Shown here: in pieces, positions 44,986 to 56,092 of the stretch | How positions within the stretch are numbered: the first letter of the stretch is position 1 | Layout: each line of letters opens with the position of its first letter | NCBI GenBank assembly: GCA_023614405.1 | Contig: CM042686.1 | Coordinates: 467,636,740 to 467,700,739, forward strand | Direction: 5' to 3' | Origin: Avena insularis | Taxonomy: Eukaryota > Streptophyta > Magnoliopsida > Poales > Poaceae | Length of the DNA: 64,000 nt | Notes under the pieces: generated by a model | The model's input: only the letters and a program-made list of their open reading frames with translations | Told to the model about the DNA's origin: nothing | Databases searched by the model: none | Program-made: the position numbers and the translations under genes

Positions 44986-45684
44986 GTAATGTGTTGAACT
45001 TGAACCTATATATGTAATTCTGTTAAATTCTGGAGCTCTGTGTGTGGCACGTTGCTGGGCGAAACAATCTACCCACATTCTCTGAGTAAAATGTACCGCG
45101 ACTTAGGGTTTGGAAACACCCGAGTCAGTAATTGAATCCGAAATTGTGATTGTGCCACTGCTATCTGAAAACACGTAGCATCTGTTCCATGATTGCTGAG
45201 GGGCAGGAGGTCTCCAAATATGACTGAATGTAAGTGGCACATAAATAAATTATTTAAGCTGCCACACTCCATGAAGCTGCAACTTATTTCAGATGCTGCA
45301 CAACGACGTGGAAACATAAACAACAATGGCAACCGATAATGCCCAGACGCTTGAGCCCGTCTATCTCACCGCCTCCCTGCTCCTGCATCCCCTACGTCTG
45401 GCGAAGCTCCCAGATCTCCATTAACCGGGTGTACGTGCTTCCACTTTATAAATTGTGGCTGTGCCATTTGCATGCGGCACAATCCACGTAGATTGCGTTT
45501 AAACAAACCACCAATTTCAGAATACCACCATGATTAGACAAAAAGAAGTGATGCAGGGTTAAGACAGACTAATAGGAGAGCAATTTTTTTCCTCCCAAGA
45601 CTCCGGGACCACTAGTTCAGACCGCTAGGTCAACAAATACTACTATTACAACTTAAAAATGCATGCAGCTCAAGCTAAACAGAA
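44986..45684. other. intergenic region between two convergent gene remnants
   Basis: This is AT-rich with no convincing gene. A 33-codon frame from ATG 45,335 (MATDNAQTLEP) ends at a TAA; without context it cannot be called a gene. No transposon ends are visible. Confidence 0.4.
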
Positions 45685-46650
45685 CTAGTTATGACACATC
45701 TCCTTGATCTTCCTAATCTTAGCCCGATGTGCATCTTCCTGCGAGAGTAAGGATCGATTCGTCTGCTCCTTCCTTTTAGCATCTTCCTTGCACAGCTTCA
45801 ATTGTTTCTCTATATTTTTCCTCATGCACTTGTCAATACTCGTACTCCCTCCGTTTCAAAATATAAGATGTTTTAGCTTTGTAAAGTTAATGTATCTAGA
45901 CTTGTTTTACTATGTAGGTTCGGAGAGGTCCAGAGTGAACCTACACACTAAAAAGGGTCTAGATTCATCACCTTCACAAAGCTAAAACATCTTATATTTT
46001 GGAACGGAGGGAGTAGTTGTGAACAGCAGGACTTTGTCCTAGTGAAGATCATTCCTTGCTTGAGTCAGTTCTTGCTCTGCTTTAGCCTTCAGGGCCAACG
46101 CCACGTCCCTCTCCTTCTCGACTTTGCTAACCTTGTATTGAACCCTCCTGAGATCTCGGTTAAGCTTAGTCGTGTCAACTGGGTCCCATAGCTTCATCTC
46201 AACACTGTCAAGAAGTGAGTTGACTACGGATTATTTTAACTCAACAATCATATCCCATAGTTTGTCTAGCATTTTCTGCATCGATTTGGGCCACTCTGGG
46301 TCTACCCATTTGACAACACCGCAACTTCTGCCTTGCATCATTGCACGATGTCCTTGACACTATAGAAACCTCCTGCCTGTGTTTCGTCCTTCGAACGCTA
46401 CAAATTTAGCAGGCACATGTCCATGTTTACATAGTAGAGGATTGTCTTCATCCACTAAACCGTGATAGTCAGAGTCATACATCATCTGGTTGGCCTAACA
46501 CATCATACGCGCATGAGTAAACAGAGTAGATCTAGCTCATAAAATAGATAACTGGCCACAGATGGTAGAGATACAGATGAGATGACTCACATCGAAATCA
46601 CCGTCCCTGTTGTCACGACGCGTTTCCTCGCCGTCTCCCCTTGAACCCAT
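45685..46650 (-). pseudogene. GRF-type zinc finger protein gene, two exons, three stops, MITE in coding exon
   Basis: Exon 1 (46,591-46,650) encodes MGSRGDGEETRRDNRDGDFD and ends at a GTGAGT donor. The intron runs 46,495-46,590 and ends TGTTAG. Exon 2 begins ANQMMYDSDYHGLVDEDNP and contains the GRF zinc finger: CKHGHVPAKFVAFEG, GRRF, the final cysteine in SCGVVKWVDPEWP, and LDKLWDM. A Lys/Glu-rich coiled coil follows, ending in KIRKIKEMCHN and TAG 45,685-45,687. In-phase stops lie at 46,360-46,362, 46,231-46,233 and 46,039-46,041. A Stowaway MITE (45,845-46,013) splits the coiled-coil exon; removing it with one TA keeps the frame. Total length would be about 232 codons. Similar CKHG...CGVVEWVD proteins are numerous in wheat and its relatives. 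The GRF domain generally binds nucleic acid. Confidence 0.85.
45845..46013. mobile_element. Stowaway MITE (169 bp) with TA target duplication
   Basis: The termini CTCCCTCCGTTTCAAAATAT and its inverted partner match over about 38 bp with one mismatch. The element is flanked by TA at 45,843-45,844 and 46,014-46,015. Stowaway MITEs are non-autonomous Tc1/mariner elements with this terminus. It lies within an exon of the GRF zinc finger pseudogene. Confidence 0.97.
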
Positions 46651-47080
46651 GGCGAGAGGGGGGTGGTTGCCGGAGAGGGGATTGGGATGGAGGCGCTGTC
46701 GGCTTGCGGCTATGGCAGGATGGGAGTGAAGTGGGGAAAGTCGCTTTGAGGGGAAGGAAGAGAAGTACGGGGGAGGAAGAGAAGTAATGGGGACGTGACA
46801 CTGGGATGTGGCCCACTGAACTTGTGAGTCGTGACACTCGCAACAGGGGAGCGCCCGGTGTTGCCAGTTTGTCTAGAGCAAGCGTGGCCAATCATGCCAC
46901 AGAACAGCCTACTCGCGAATCGCTCTTACGAAGACGATCCCAATCATCCAAGAGCCTCGATCGAACGGTATGTAACAATCGTCAAGCAGAACAAATGTGT
47001 TAGGGCGTGCCTTCTAGAAGACTCGGTCTAACGGCCACCCATTGGGGGGGTCTAAGGTTAGGGCTCTCCTAAGGGTAATT
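46651..47080 (-). promoter_or_regulatory. upstream region of the GRF zinc finger gene
   Basis: On the minus strand this is the 5' flank of the ATG at 46,650, with a C/T- and A/G-biased leader (46,680-46,790) and GC-rich sequence. I find no sharp TATA box. The tandem array begins directly beyond it. The ORFs here are frames in the leader. Confidence 0.4.
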
Positions 47081-50000
47081 AGGATCCATATGTGGTTTGT
47101 GAAAAGAGCAGACATGCAATGACACTGGTGGATCCATATGTGGTTTGTGAAAAGTACAAACATGCAATCACACTAGGTGGATCCACGTGTGGTTTGTTTA
47201 GAAGAACACACATGCAATGACTCTAGTTGTGGTTCATGAAAAGAACACACATGCAATGACACTGGTGGATCCATGTGCGGTTCATGAGAAGAACAGACAT
47301 ACAATCACACTAGGTGGATCCATGTGTGGTTTGTGAGAAGAACAGACATGCAATGACACTAGGTGTGGTTCATGAAAAGAACAGACATGCAATGACACCG
47401 GTGGATCCATATGTGGTTTGTGGAAAGCACAGACATGCAATGACTCTAGCTGTGGTTCATGAAAAGAACAGACATGCAATGACACTGGGTGGATCCATGT
47501 GTGGTTCATGAGAAGAACACACATGCAATGACACTGGTGGATCCTTATGTGGTTTGTGAGAAGAACATACATGCAATGACACTGGCTGTGGTTCATGAGA
47601 AGAACACACATGCAATGACACTGGTGGATCCATGTGTGGTTTGTGAAAAGAACAGACATGCAATCACACTAGGTGGATCCATGTGTGGTTTGTTTAGAGG
47701 AACAGACTTGCAATGCCACTGGGTGTGGTTCATGAAAAGAACAGACATGCAATGACACTGGTGGATCCATGTGTGGTTTGTGGAAAGAACAGACATGCAA
47801 TGACTCTAGTTGTGGTTCATGAAAAAACAGACATGCAATGACACTGGTGGATCCATGTGTGGTTCATGAGAAGAACACACATCCAATAACACTGGTGGAT
47901 CCATGTGTGGTTTGTGAGAAGAACAGACATGCAATGACACTGGTGGATACTTATGTGGTTTGTGAGAAGAACAGACATGCAATGGCACTGGTTGTGGTTC
48001 ATGAGAAGAACACACATGCAATGACACTGGTGGATCCTTATGTGGTTTGTGAGAAAAACATACATGCAATGACACTGGCTGTGGTTCATGAGAAGAACAC
48101 ACATGCAATGACACTGGTGGATCCATGTGTGGTTTGTGAAAGAACATACATGCAATCACACTAGGTGGATCCATGTGCGGTTTGTTTAGAAGAACACACA
48201 TGCAATGACTCTAGTTGTGGTTCATGAAAAGAACACACATGCAATGACACTGGTGGATCCATGTGTGGTTTGTGAAAAGAACAGACATGCAATCACACTA
48301 GGTGGATCCATGTGTGGTTTGTTTAGAGGAACAAACATGCAATGACACTGGGTGTGGTTCATGAAAAGAACAGACATGCAATGACACGGGTGGATCCATA
48401 TGTGGTTTGTGGAAAGCACATACATGCAATGACTCTAGCTGTGGTTCATGAAAAGAACAGACATGCAATGACACTGGGTAAATCCATGTGTGGTTCATAA
48501 GAAGAACACACATCCAATGACACTGGTGGATCCTTATGTGGTTTGTGCGAAGAACATACATGCAATGACACTAGTTGTGGTTCATAAGAAGAACACACAT
48601 GCAATGACACTAGTGGATCCATGTTTGGTTTGTGAAAAGAACAGACATGCAACCAAACTAGGTGGATCCATGTGTGGTTTGTTTAGAGGAACAGACATGC
48701 AATGACACTGGCTGTGGTTCATGAAAAGAACAGGCATGCAATCACACTAGGTGGATCCATGTGTGGTTTGTGGAAAGAACAGACATGCAATGACTCTAGC
48801 TGTGGTTCATGAAAAGAACAGACATGCAATCACACTAGGTGGATCTGTGTGTGGTTTGTTTAGAGGAACACACATGCAATGACACTGGTGGATCCTTGTG
48901 TGGTTTGTGAGAAGAACTGACATGCAATGACACTGGTGGATACTTATTTGGTTTGAGAAGAACACACATGCAATGACACTGGTGGATCCATGTGTCGTTT
49001 GTGGAAGGAACAGACATGCAATGACTCTAGCTGTGGTTCATGAAAAGAACAGACATGCAATGACACTGGGTGGATCCTTGTGTGGTTCATGAGAAGAACA
49101 CACATGCAATGTCACTGGTGGATCCTTATGTGGTTTGTGAGAAGAACAGACATGCATTGACACTGGTGGATCCATATGTGGTTTGTGGAAAGCACAGACA
49201 TGCAATGACTCTAGTTGTGGTTCATGAAAAGAACAGACATGCAATGACACTGGGTGGATCCATGTGTGGTTCATGAGAAGAACACACATGCAATGACACT
49301 GGTGGATCCTTATGTGGTTTGTGAGAAGAACATACATGCAATGACACTGGCTGTGGTTCATGAGAAGAACACACATGCAATGACACTGGTGGATCCATGT
49401 GTGGTTTGTGAAAAGAACAGACATGCAATCACACTAGGTGGATCCATGTGTGGTTTGTTTAGAGGAACAGACTTGCAATGCCACTGGGTGTGGTTCATGA
49501 AAAGAACAGACATGCAATGACACTGGTGGATCCATGTGTGGTTCATGAGAAGAACACACATCCATTGACACTAGTGGATCCATGTGTGGTTTATGAGAAG
49601 AACAGACATGCAATGACACTGGTGGATACTTATGTGGTTTGTGAGAAGAACAGACATGCAATGACACTGGCTGTGGCTCATGAGAAGAACACACATGCAA
49701 TGACACTGGTGGATCCTTGTGTGGTTTGTGAGAATAACATACATGCAATGACACTGGCTATGGTTCATGAGAAGAACACACATGCAATGACACTGGTGGA
49801 TCCATGCGTGGTTTGTGAAAGAACATACATGCAATCACACTAGGTGGATCCATGTGTGGTTTGTTTAGAAGAACATACATGCAATGACTCTAGTTGTGGT
49901 TCATGAAAAGAACACACATGCAATGACACTGGTGGATCCATGTGTGGTTTGTGAAAAGAACAGACATGCAATCACACTAGGTGGATCCATGTGTGGTTTG

Positions 50001-53000
50001 TTTAGAGGAACAAACATGCAATGACACTGGGTGTGGTTCATGAAAAGAACAGACATGAAATGAGACGGGTGGATCCATATGTGGTTTGTGGAAAGCACAT
50101 ACATGCAATGACTCTAGCTGTGGTTCATGAAAAGAACAGACATGCAATGACACTGGGTAAATCCATGTGTGGTTCATGAGAAGAACACACATCCAATGAC
50201 ACTGGTGGATCCTTATGTGGTTTGTGAGAATAACATACATGCAATGACACTGGATGTGGTTCATGAGAAGAACACAGATGCAATGACACTAGTGGATCCA
50301 TGTGTGGTTTGTGAAAAGAAGAGACATGCAATCACACTAGGTGGATCCATGTGTGGTTTGTTTAGAGGAATAGACATGCAATGACACTGGGTGTGGTTAA
50401 TGAAAAGAACAGACATGCAATCACACTAGGTGAATCCATGTGTGGTTTGTGGAAAGAACAGACATGCAATGACTCTATCTGTGGTTCATGAAAAGAATAG
50501 ACATGCAATCACACTAGGTGGATCCATGTGTGGTTTGTTTAGAGGAACACACATGCAATGATACTGGTGGATCCTTGTGTGGTTTGCGAGAAGAACTGAC
50601 ATGCAATGACACTGGTGGATACTTATTTGGTTTGAGAAGAACACACATGCAATGACACTGGTGGATCCATGTGTCGTTTGTGGAAGGAACATACATGCAA
50701 TGACTCTAGTTGTGGTTCATGAAAAGAATAGACATGCAATGACACTGGGTGGATCCATGTGTGGTTCATGAGAAGAACACACATGCAATGTCACTGGTGG
50801 ATCCTTATGTGGTTTGTGAGAAGAACATACATGCAATGACACTGGCTGTGCTTCATGAGAAGAACACACATGCAATGACACCGGTGGATCCATGTTTGGT
50901 TTGTGAAAAGAACAGACATGCAATCACACTAGGTGGATCCATGTGTGGTTTGTTTAGAGGAACATACATGCAATGACACTCGGTGTGGTTCATGAAAAGA
51001 ACAGACATGCAATGACATTGGTGGATCCGTATGTGGTTTGTGGAAGGAACATACATGCAATGACTCTAGCTATGGTTCATGAAAAGAACAAACATGCAAT
51101 GACACTGGTGGATCCATGTGTGGTTCATGAGAAGAACACACATCCAATGACACGGGTGGATCCATGTGTGGTTTTTTTAGAAAAATAGACATGCAATGAC
51201 ACTGTTGGATACTTATGTGGTTTGTGAGAAGAATAGATATGCAATGACACTAGCCGTGGTTCATGAGAAGAACACACATGCAATGACACTGGTGGATCCT
51301 TGTGTGGTTTGTGAGAAGGACATACATGCAATGACACTTGTTGTGGTTCATGAGAAGAACACACATGCAATGACACTGGTGGATCCATGTGTGGTTTGTG
51401 AAAGAACAAACATGCAATCACACTAGGTGGATCCATGTGTGGTTTGTGGAAAGAGCAGACATGCAATGACTCTAGTTGTGGTTCATGAAAAGAACACACA
51501 TGCAATGACACTGGTGGATCCATGTGCGGTTCATGAGAAGAACAGACATACAATCACACTAGGTGGATCCATGTGTGGTTTGTGAGAAGAACAGACATGC
51601 AATGACACTAGGTGCGGTTCATGAAAAGAACAGACATGCAATGACACCGGTGGATCCATATGTGGTTTGTGGAAAGCACAGACATGCAATGACTCTAGCT
51701 GTGGTTCATGAAAAGAACAGACATGCAATGACACTGGGTGGATCCATGTGTGGTTCATGAGAAGAACACACATGCAATGACTGGTGGATCCATATGTGGT
51801 TTGTGAAAAGAACACACATGCAATGACTCTAGTGGATTCATGTGGTCTTGGAGAATAACACACTTGCAATGACTCTGGTGGATCCATATGTGGTTTAGGA
51901 AAAGAACACGCATGCAATGAACTCTAGTGGATCCATGTGGTTTATGAAAAGAATAGACATGCAATGAATCTAGTTGTGGTTAATCAAAATAACACACATG
52001 CAATGACTCTGGTGGTTCCATGTGCTTTATGAGAAGAACACACATCCAATGAACTCTAGTGGATCCATGTGGTTTATGACAATAACACACATCCAATGAA
52101 CTCTAGTGGATCCATGTGGTTTATGACTCTAGCTGTGGTTTAGGAAAAGAACACACGTACAATGAACTCTAGTGGATCCATGTGGTTTATGAAAAGAACG
52201 GACATGCAATGACTCTAGATGTGGTTCATGAGAATAACACACATGCAATGAATCTAGTTGTGGTTCATGAGAAGAACACACATGCAATGACACTGGTGGA
52301 TCCATGTGTGGTTTGTGAAAGAACAGACATGCAATCACACTAGGTGGATCCATGTGTGGTTTGTGGAAAGAGCAGACATGCAATGACTCTAGTTGTGGTT
52401 CATGAAAAGAACACACATGCAATGACACTGGTGTATCCAAGTGTGGTTCATGAAAAGAACACACATGCAATGACACTGGTGGATCCATGTGTGGTTTGTG
52501 AAAAGAACAGACATGCAATCACACTAGGTGGATCCATGTGTGGTTTGTGAAAAGAACAGACATGCAATCACACTAGGTGGATCCTGTGTGGTTTGTTTAG
52601 AAGAACACACATGCAATGACTCTAGTTGTGGTTCATGAAAAGAACACACATGCAATGACACTGGTGGATCCATGTGTGGTTTGTGAAAAGAATAGACATG
52701 CAATCACACTAGGTGGATCCATGTGTGGTTTGTTTAGAGGAAAATACATGCAATGACACTGGGTGTGGTTCATGAAAAGAACAGACATGCAATGACACTG
52801 GTGGATCCATATGTGGTTTGTGGAAAGCACAGACATGCAATGACTCTAGCTGTGGTTCATGAAAAGAACAGACATGCAATGACACTGGGTGGATCAATGT
52901 GTGGTTCATGAGAAGAACACACATCTAATGACACTGGTGGATCCTTATGTGGTTTGTGAGAATAACATACATGCAATGACACTGGCTGTGGTTCATGAGA

Positions 53001-53481
53001 AGAACACACATGCAATGACTAGTGGATCCATGTGTGGTTTGTGAAAAGAACAGACATGCAATCACACTAGGTGGATCCATGTGTGGTTTGTTTAGAGGAA
53101 TAGACATGCAATGACACCGGGTGTGGTTAATGAAAAGAACAGACATGCAATCACACTAGGTGGATCCATGTGTGGTTTGTGGAAAGAACAGACATGCAAT
53201 GACTCTAGCTGTGGTTCATGAAAAGAACAGACATGCAATCACACTAGGTGGATCCATGTGTGGTTCGTTTAGAGGAACACACATGCAATGACACTGGGTG
53301 TGATTCATGAAAAGAACAGACATCCAATGACACTGGTGTATCCATGTGTGGTTTGTGGAAAGCACAGACATGCAATCACACTGGGTGTGGTTCATGAAAA
53401 GAACACACATGCAATGACACTGGTGTATCCTTGTGTGGTTTGTGAGAAGAACTAACATGCAATTCCATTGGTTGATCCGTG
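47081..53481. repeat. 6.4-kb satellite-like tandem array of 48-bp and 39-bp BamHI-type monomers
   Basis: The long monomer runs GTGGATCCATGTGTGGTTTG ... ACATGCAATGACACTG (48 bp). A short form lacks the GGATCCAT block and starts GCTGTGGTTCATGAGAAGAA (39 bp). Variants of 49-50 bp have TCACACTAG or GTTTAGAGG. By length there are about 140 units, and most long units hold a BamHI site. Segments recur at a displacement of 1,679 bp (48,222/49,901; 48,490/50,169; 49,038/50,717) and 1,765 bp (47,489/49,254), which shows higher-order organisation. Near 51,780-52,200 the units are more diverged. Many ORFs cross it on both strands because 48 and 39 are multiples of three; I do not regard them as genes. 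Confidence 0.95.
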
Positions 53482-54483
53482 GATTTCATTGTACACGACA
53501 CTCACTTTCCATTTTTATAATACTCAGTTTTGCCCTTGCTTTTTGACACTACTCAGTTTTTCCTCCTCTCTCTATCTTTTGTAGAAGCCCAAACCTGTGC
53601 TCACTATGTCTGCTACTCCCTGATTGGTTGTCACAGTTGTCACGCGGATCGTGCGCACCAACCGATGATTCTGTGTGATCCAACAATGATCATTGCACAC
53701 GTCGTGCCCTTCATAGTACAGCGTGAGACATCAAGGATGTCTCCCTCAGCGAGACTTCTACAAGAAGGAACACGAACTCGTCCATTGAAAAAGTCGTTGA
53801 TCGGTCATGTCATGTTTAATCAAGTCTAAAAAGCCTACTGCTGCTACTACTACGCCACAACACATGCGTCATCGAGTGAACGGTCGTCGATGGATAGCTG
53901 CAATTTATTGCTACTTGATTTTAATAAGACATATCCCATTTTTTACGCAGCGGCTCTCAATCTCACTTCCAACTGGGCCCCACCATAAGAAGCTTGCACG
54001 CGCTAGCCGGAGGCCGGACAGCTGAGATCAACGAGACCTAACGTCTCCACCTTCATCGAGTCCCTCGCAGCCATCAACACATCCCTCTACCCGATCTAGC
54101 ACAACCCCACAAATCTCGCTGTACAGCCACCTACCTTCCCCTCTACATTTCCACTTTTAACTATCGCCAATTTTAGGGCCGTGTCAAACTTCGTACATAG
54201 TAATTGTGTACACGCCCTTTGCATGTTGCTCAATATAGAACTACCATGCATGGCCCAGGAAAAAAACGTGACGTACCGTGCGTGTGTCGCGGTGCACGGT
54301 GCAGTAGACTCCATGGCGCGTTGCACGGTGGTGCAACGAAACGTGCCTTGCTTCCATCCACCTTAACTATAGATCCCCTCTCCGCCACACCCACTCTCAC
54401 TCTCGCTCACTCTCCCCACGCAACCCTCTCCACTATCCCACCAGCACCCGCAAACTCCCAAGAATACCCCGTCCACGCCGGTG
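53482..54483 (+). promoter_or_regulatory. promoter and 5' leader of the 54,484 gene
   Basis: Unique sequence resumes after the array. The stretch just before the gene has AACTATAGATCCCC (TATA-like, about 54,365), a CT-rich leader (CACTCTCACTCTCGCTCACT) of about 90 bp and then the ATG in the context CGGTGATGGCG. This is the typical layout of a plant RNA polymerase II promoter. Farther upstream (53,520-54,300) I see no conserved element. Confidence 0.55.
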
Positions 54484-54654
54484 ATGGCGGAGGAGGATAA
54501 GGTGGCCATTGTCGCCTCCGAGGCTGCCGGCGAGGAGGCCCCCGTCTCCTCGCCAGCCCCCCTTGACGCGTTGAAAGTAGCCGTCGTCCCGCCCTGTGCC
54601 CAGCTGAGCCATCGATGGCGCGCCGCCTCTGTCCTGTGCCTCGCTCGCCACTGA
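54484..54654 (+). pseudogene. 5' end of an unrecognised host gene, cut by a retrotransposon
   Basis: The ATG opens an Ala/Glu/Val-rich frame (MAEEDKVAIVASEAAGEEAP) of 56 residues that stops at TGA 54,652-54,654. Codon use is GC-rich, unlike the surrounding elements, and it has a good plant start context. The first 30 residues look like the low-complexity N terminus common in grass proteins; the later residues (from about HRWRAASV) may be out of frame. An Athila-like LTR begins only 33 bases later. The rest of the gene is not recognisable right of 61,229. Confidence 0.45.
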
Positions 54655-54686
54655 CGGGCCGGAGGGGGCTCTTTCACTTCTTTGCT

Positions 54687-56092
54687 TGTCGCACTTCTAT
54701 TCTTGTAGACAGTTGTTGGGCCTCCAAGTGCAGAGGTTTGTAGAACAGCAGCAAGTTTTCCCTTAAGTGGATCACCCAAGGTTTATCGAACTTAGGGAGG
54801 AAGTGGTCAAAGGTATCCCCTCTCAAGCAACCCTGCAATCAAGATACAAGAAGTCTCTCGTGTCCCCAACACACCCAATACACTTGTCAGGTGTATAGGT
54901 GCACTAGTTCGATGAAGAGAAAGTGAAATACAAGTGGTATAGATAATTATAAGTGGTAATGGTGATAGAAAATAGCTTGATGGTGTGGAAAAGACTAAAG
55001 TAAAACTGAAATAAAGATGGCAGCAAGCAAACATGTAACAGATCTAGTTGCAAACGGTGTTTTAATGCTTAGAAACAAGGCCTAGGGATCATACTTTCAC
55101 TAGTGAACACTCTCATATAAATATCTTCTCTTTATGATACTACTCTTAACTACTCTCCGGTTGGACACTCTAATCGATGGTAGGGCTATAACAACACACC
55201 TCAAAGTTCATCTTTCCCCATCTGGATAACCCCACACTGTCACCTTGAGCACTAGATGGTTCAAACAAACACCACAATTTCATAAAGACATCCAACTCCA
55301 AATATAACTCATAACAAGTATTTGTAATATCTAGCCTAAGTGCCACCATGGTGTGCACACTGTCAACTTCACACACATGGGGAGAGAAGAGATCTATTAA
55401 AGCACTTGAGTAGCAAGGTAGATCTATAGATTACAAGCTCATGATCTCAATAAGATCATGCATAGAGAGATGAACACATAGCTACCGGTAGAACCCTTAG
55501 CCTCGAGAGAGAACTACTCCCTCTCATCATGGGAATCAGCAATGGTGATGGAGATGGTGGTGGAGATCGATGGAGATGGCTCCGGGGGCACTTCCCCGTC
55601 CCGGCAGGGTGCCGGAACAGAGACTTTCTGTCCCCCGAATCTCCCCTTTGGTGATGGCGGCGCTGCAGAACTTTTCATGGATTTCTGATTGACGATCTAG
55701 GGTTTTTGCCTCAGGAGGAATATATAGGCGAAGGAGGCAAGGTCGATGGCCAGCCTGGGGGCCCACACCATGCCTTGGCGCGGCCTGGGGATACCCGCGC
55801 CTGGGGGAGTGTGGCCACCCTGTGGCCCCTCTCCGAATCTCCTTCTGGCTCCGTGAGTCTTCCGGGAAAATAGGAACTTTGGCTTTTGTCCCGTCCAATT
55901 CCGAGAATATTCATTTTCTGACTTTCTTGGAACCAAAAACAGCAGAAAACAGGCAACTGGCACTGTGGCTCTTGTTAATAGGTTAGTCCAAGAAATCATA
56001 TGAAAAGTACTCCAAAGTGTGGAGAAAACACAATAAAGTGGATAAAACCAAGCATGGAACATAAAAATTATAGATACATTTGCAATGTATCA
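54687..56092 (-). repeat. 3' LTR of the Athila-like element (1,406 bp)
   Basis: It pairs with 59,871-61,229 and carries an additional GC-rich stretch (55,750-55,815) lacking from the other copy. A minus-strand TATA (CCTATATATTCC, about 55,720-55,731) is the likely promoter. The minus-strand sequence AAGTTAAGCTTGGGGATGT immediately upstream of the LTR start is the polypurine tract (about 56,093-56,111). Confidence 0.88.

Noticed and set aside
45335..45433. 33-codon ORF (MATDNAQTLEP) as a small gene
   Set aside because: It is short, has no splice partner, and no supporting context; possible but unsupported.
47282..52924. Many 60-140 residue Cys/His-rich ORFs as zinc-finger-like genes
   Set aside because: They are translations of the same tandem monomer on both strands, with no start context, and are broken wherever 49-50 bp units occur.
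47081..53481. CRISPR-like direct repeat array
   Set aside because: Units are contiguous variants of the same monomer with no unique spacers, and the surroundings are plant TEs and gene remnants.
54363..54779. 138-residue minus-strand ORF as a gene
   Set aside because: It overlaps a plus-strand promoter and start codon and runs from an LTR into the host leader, so it is chance.
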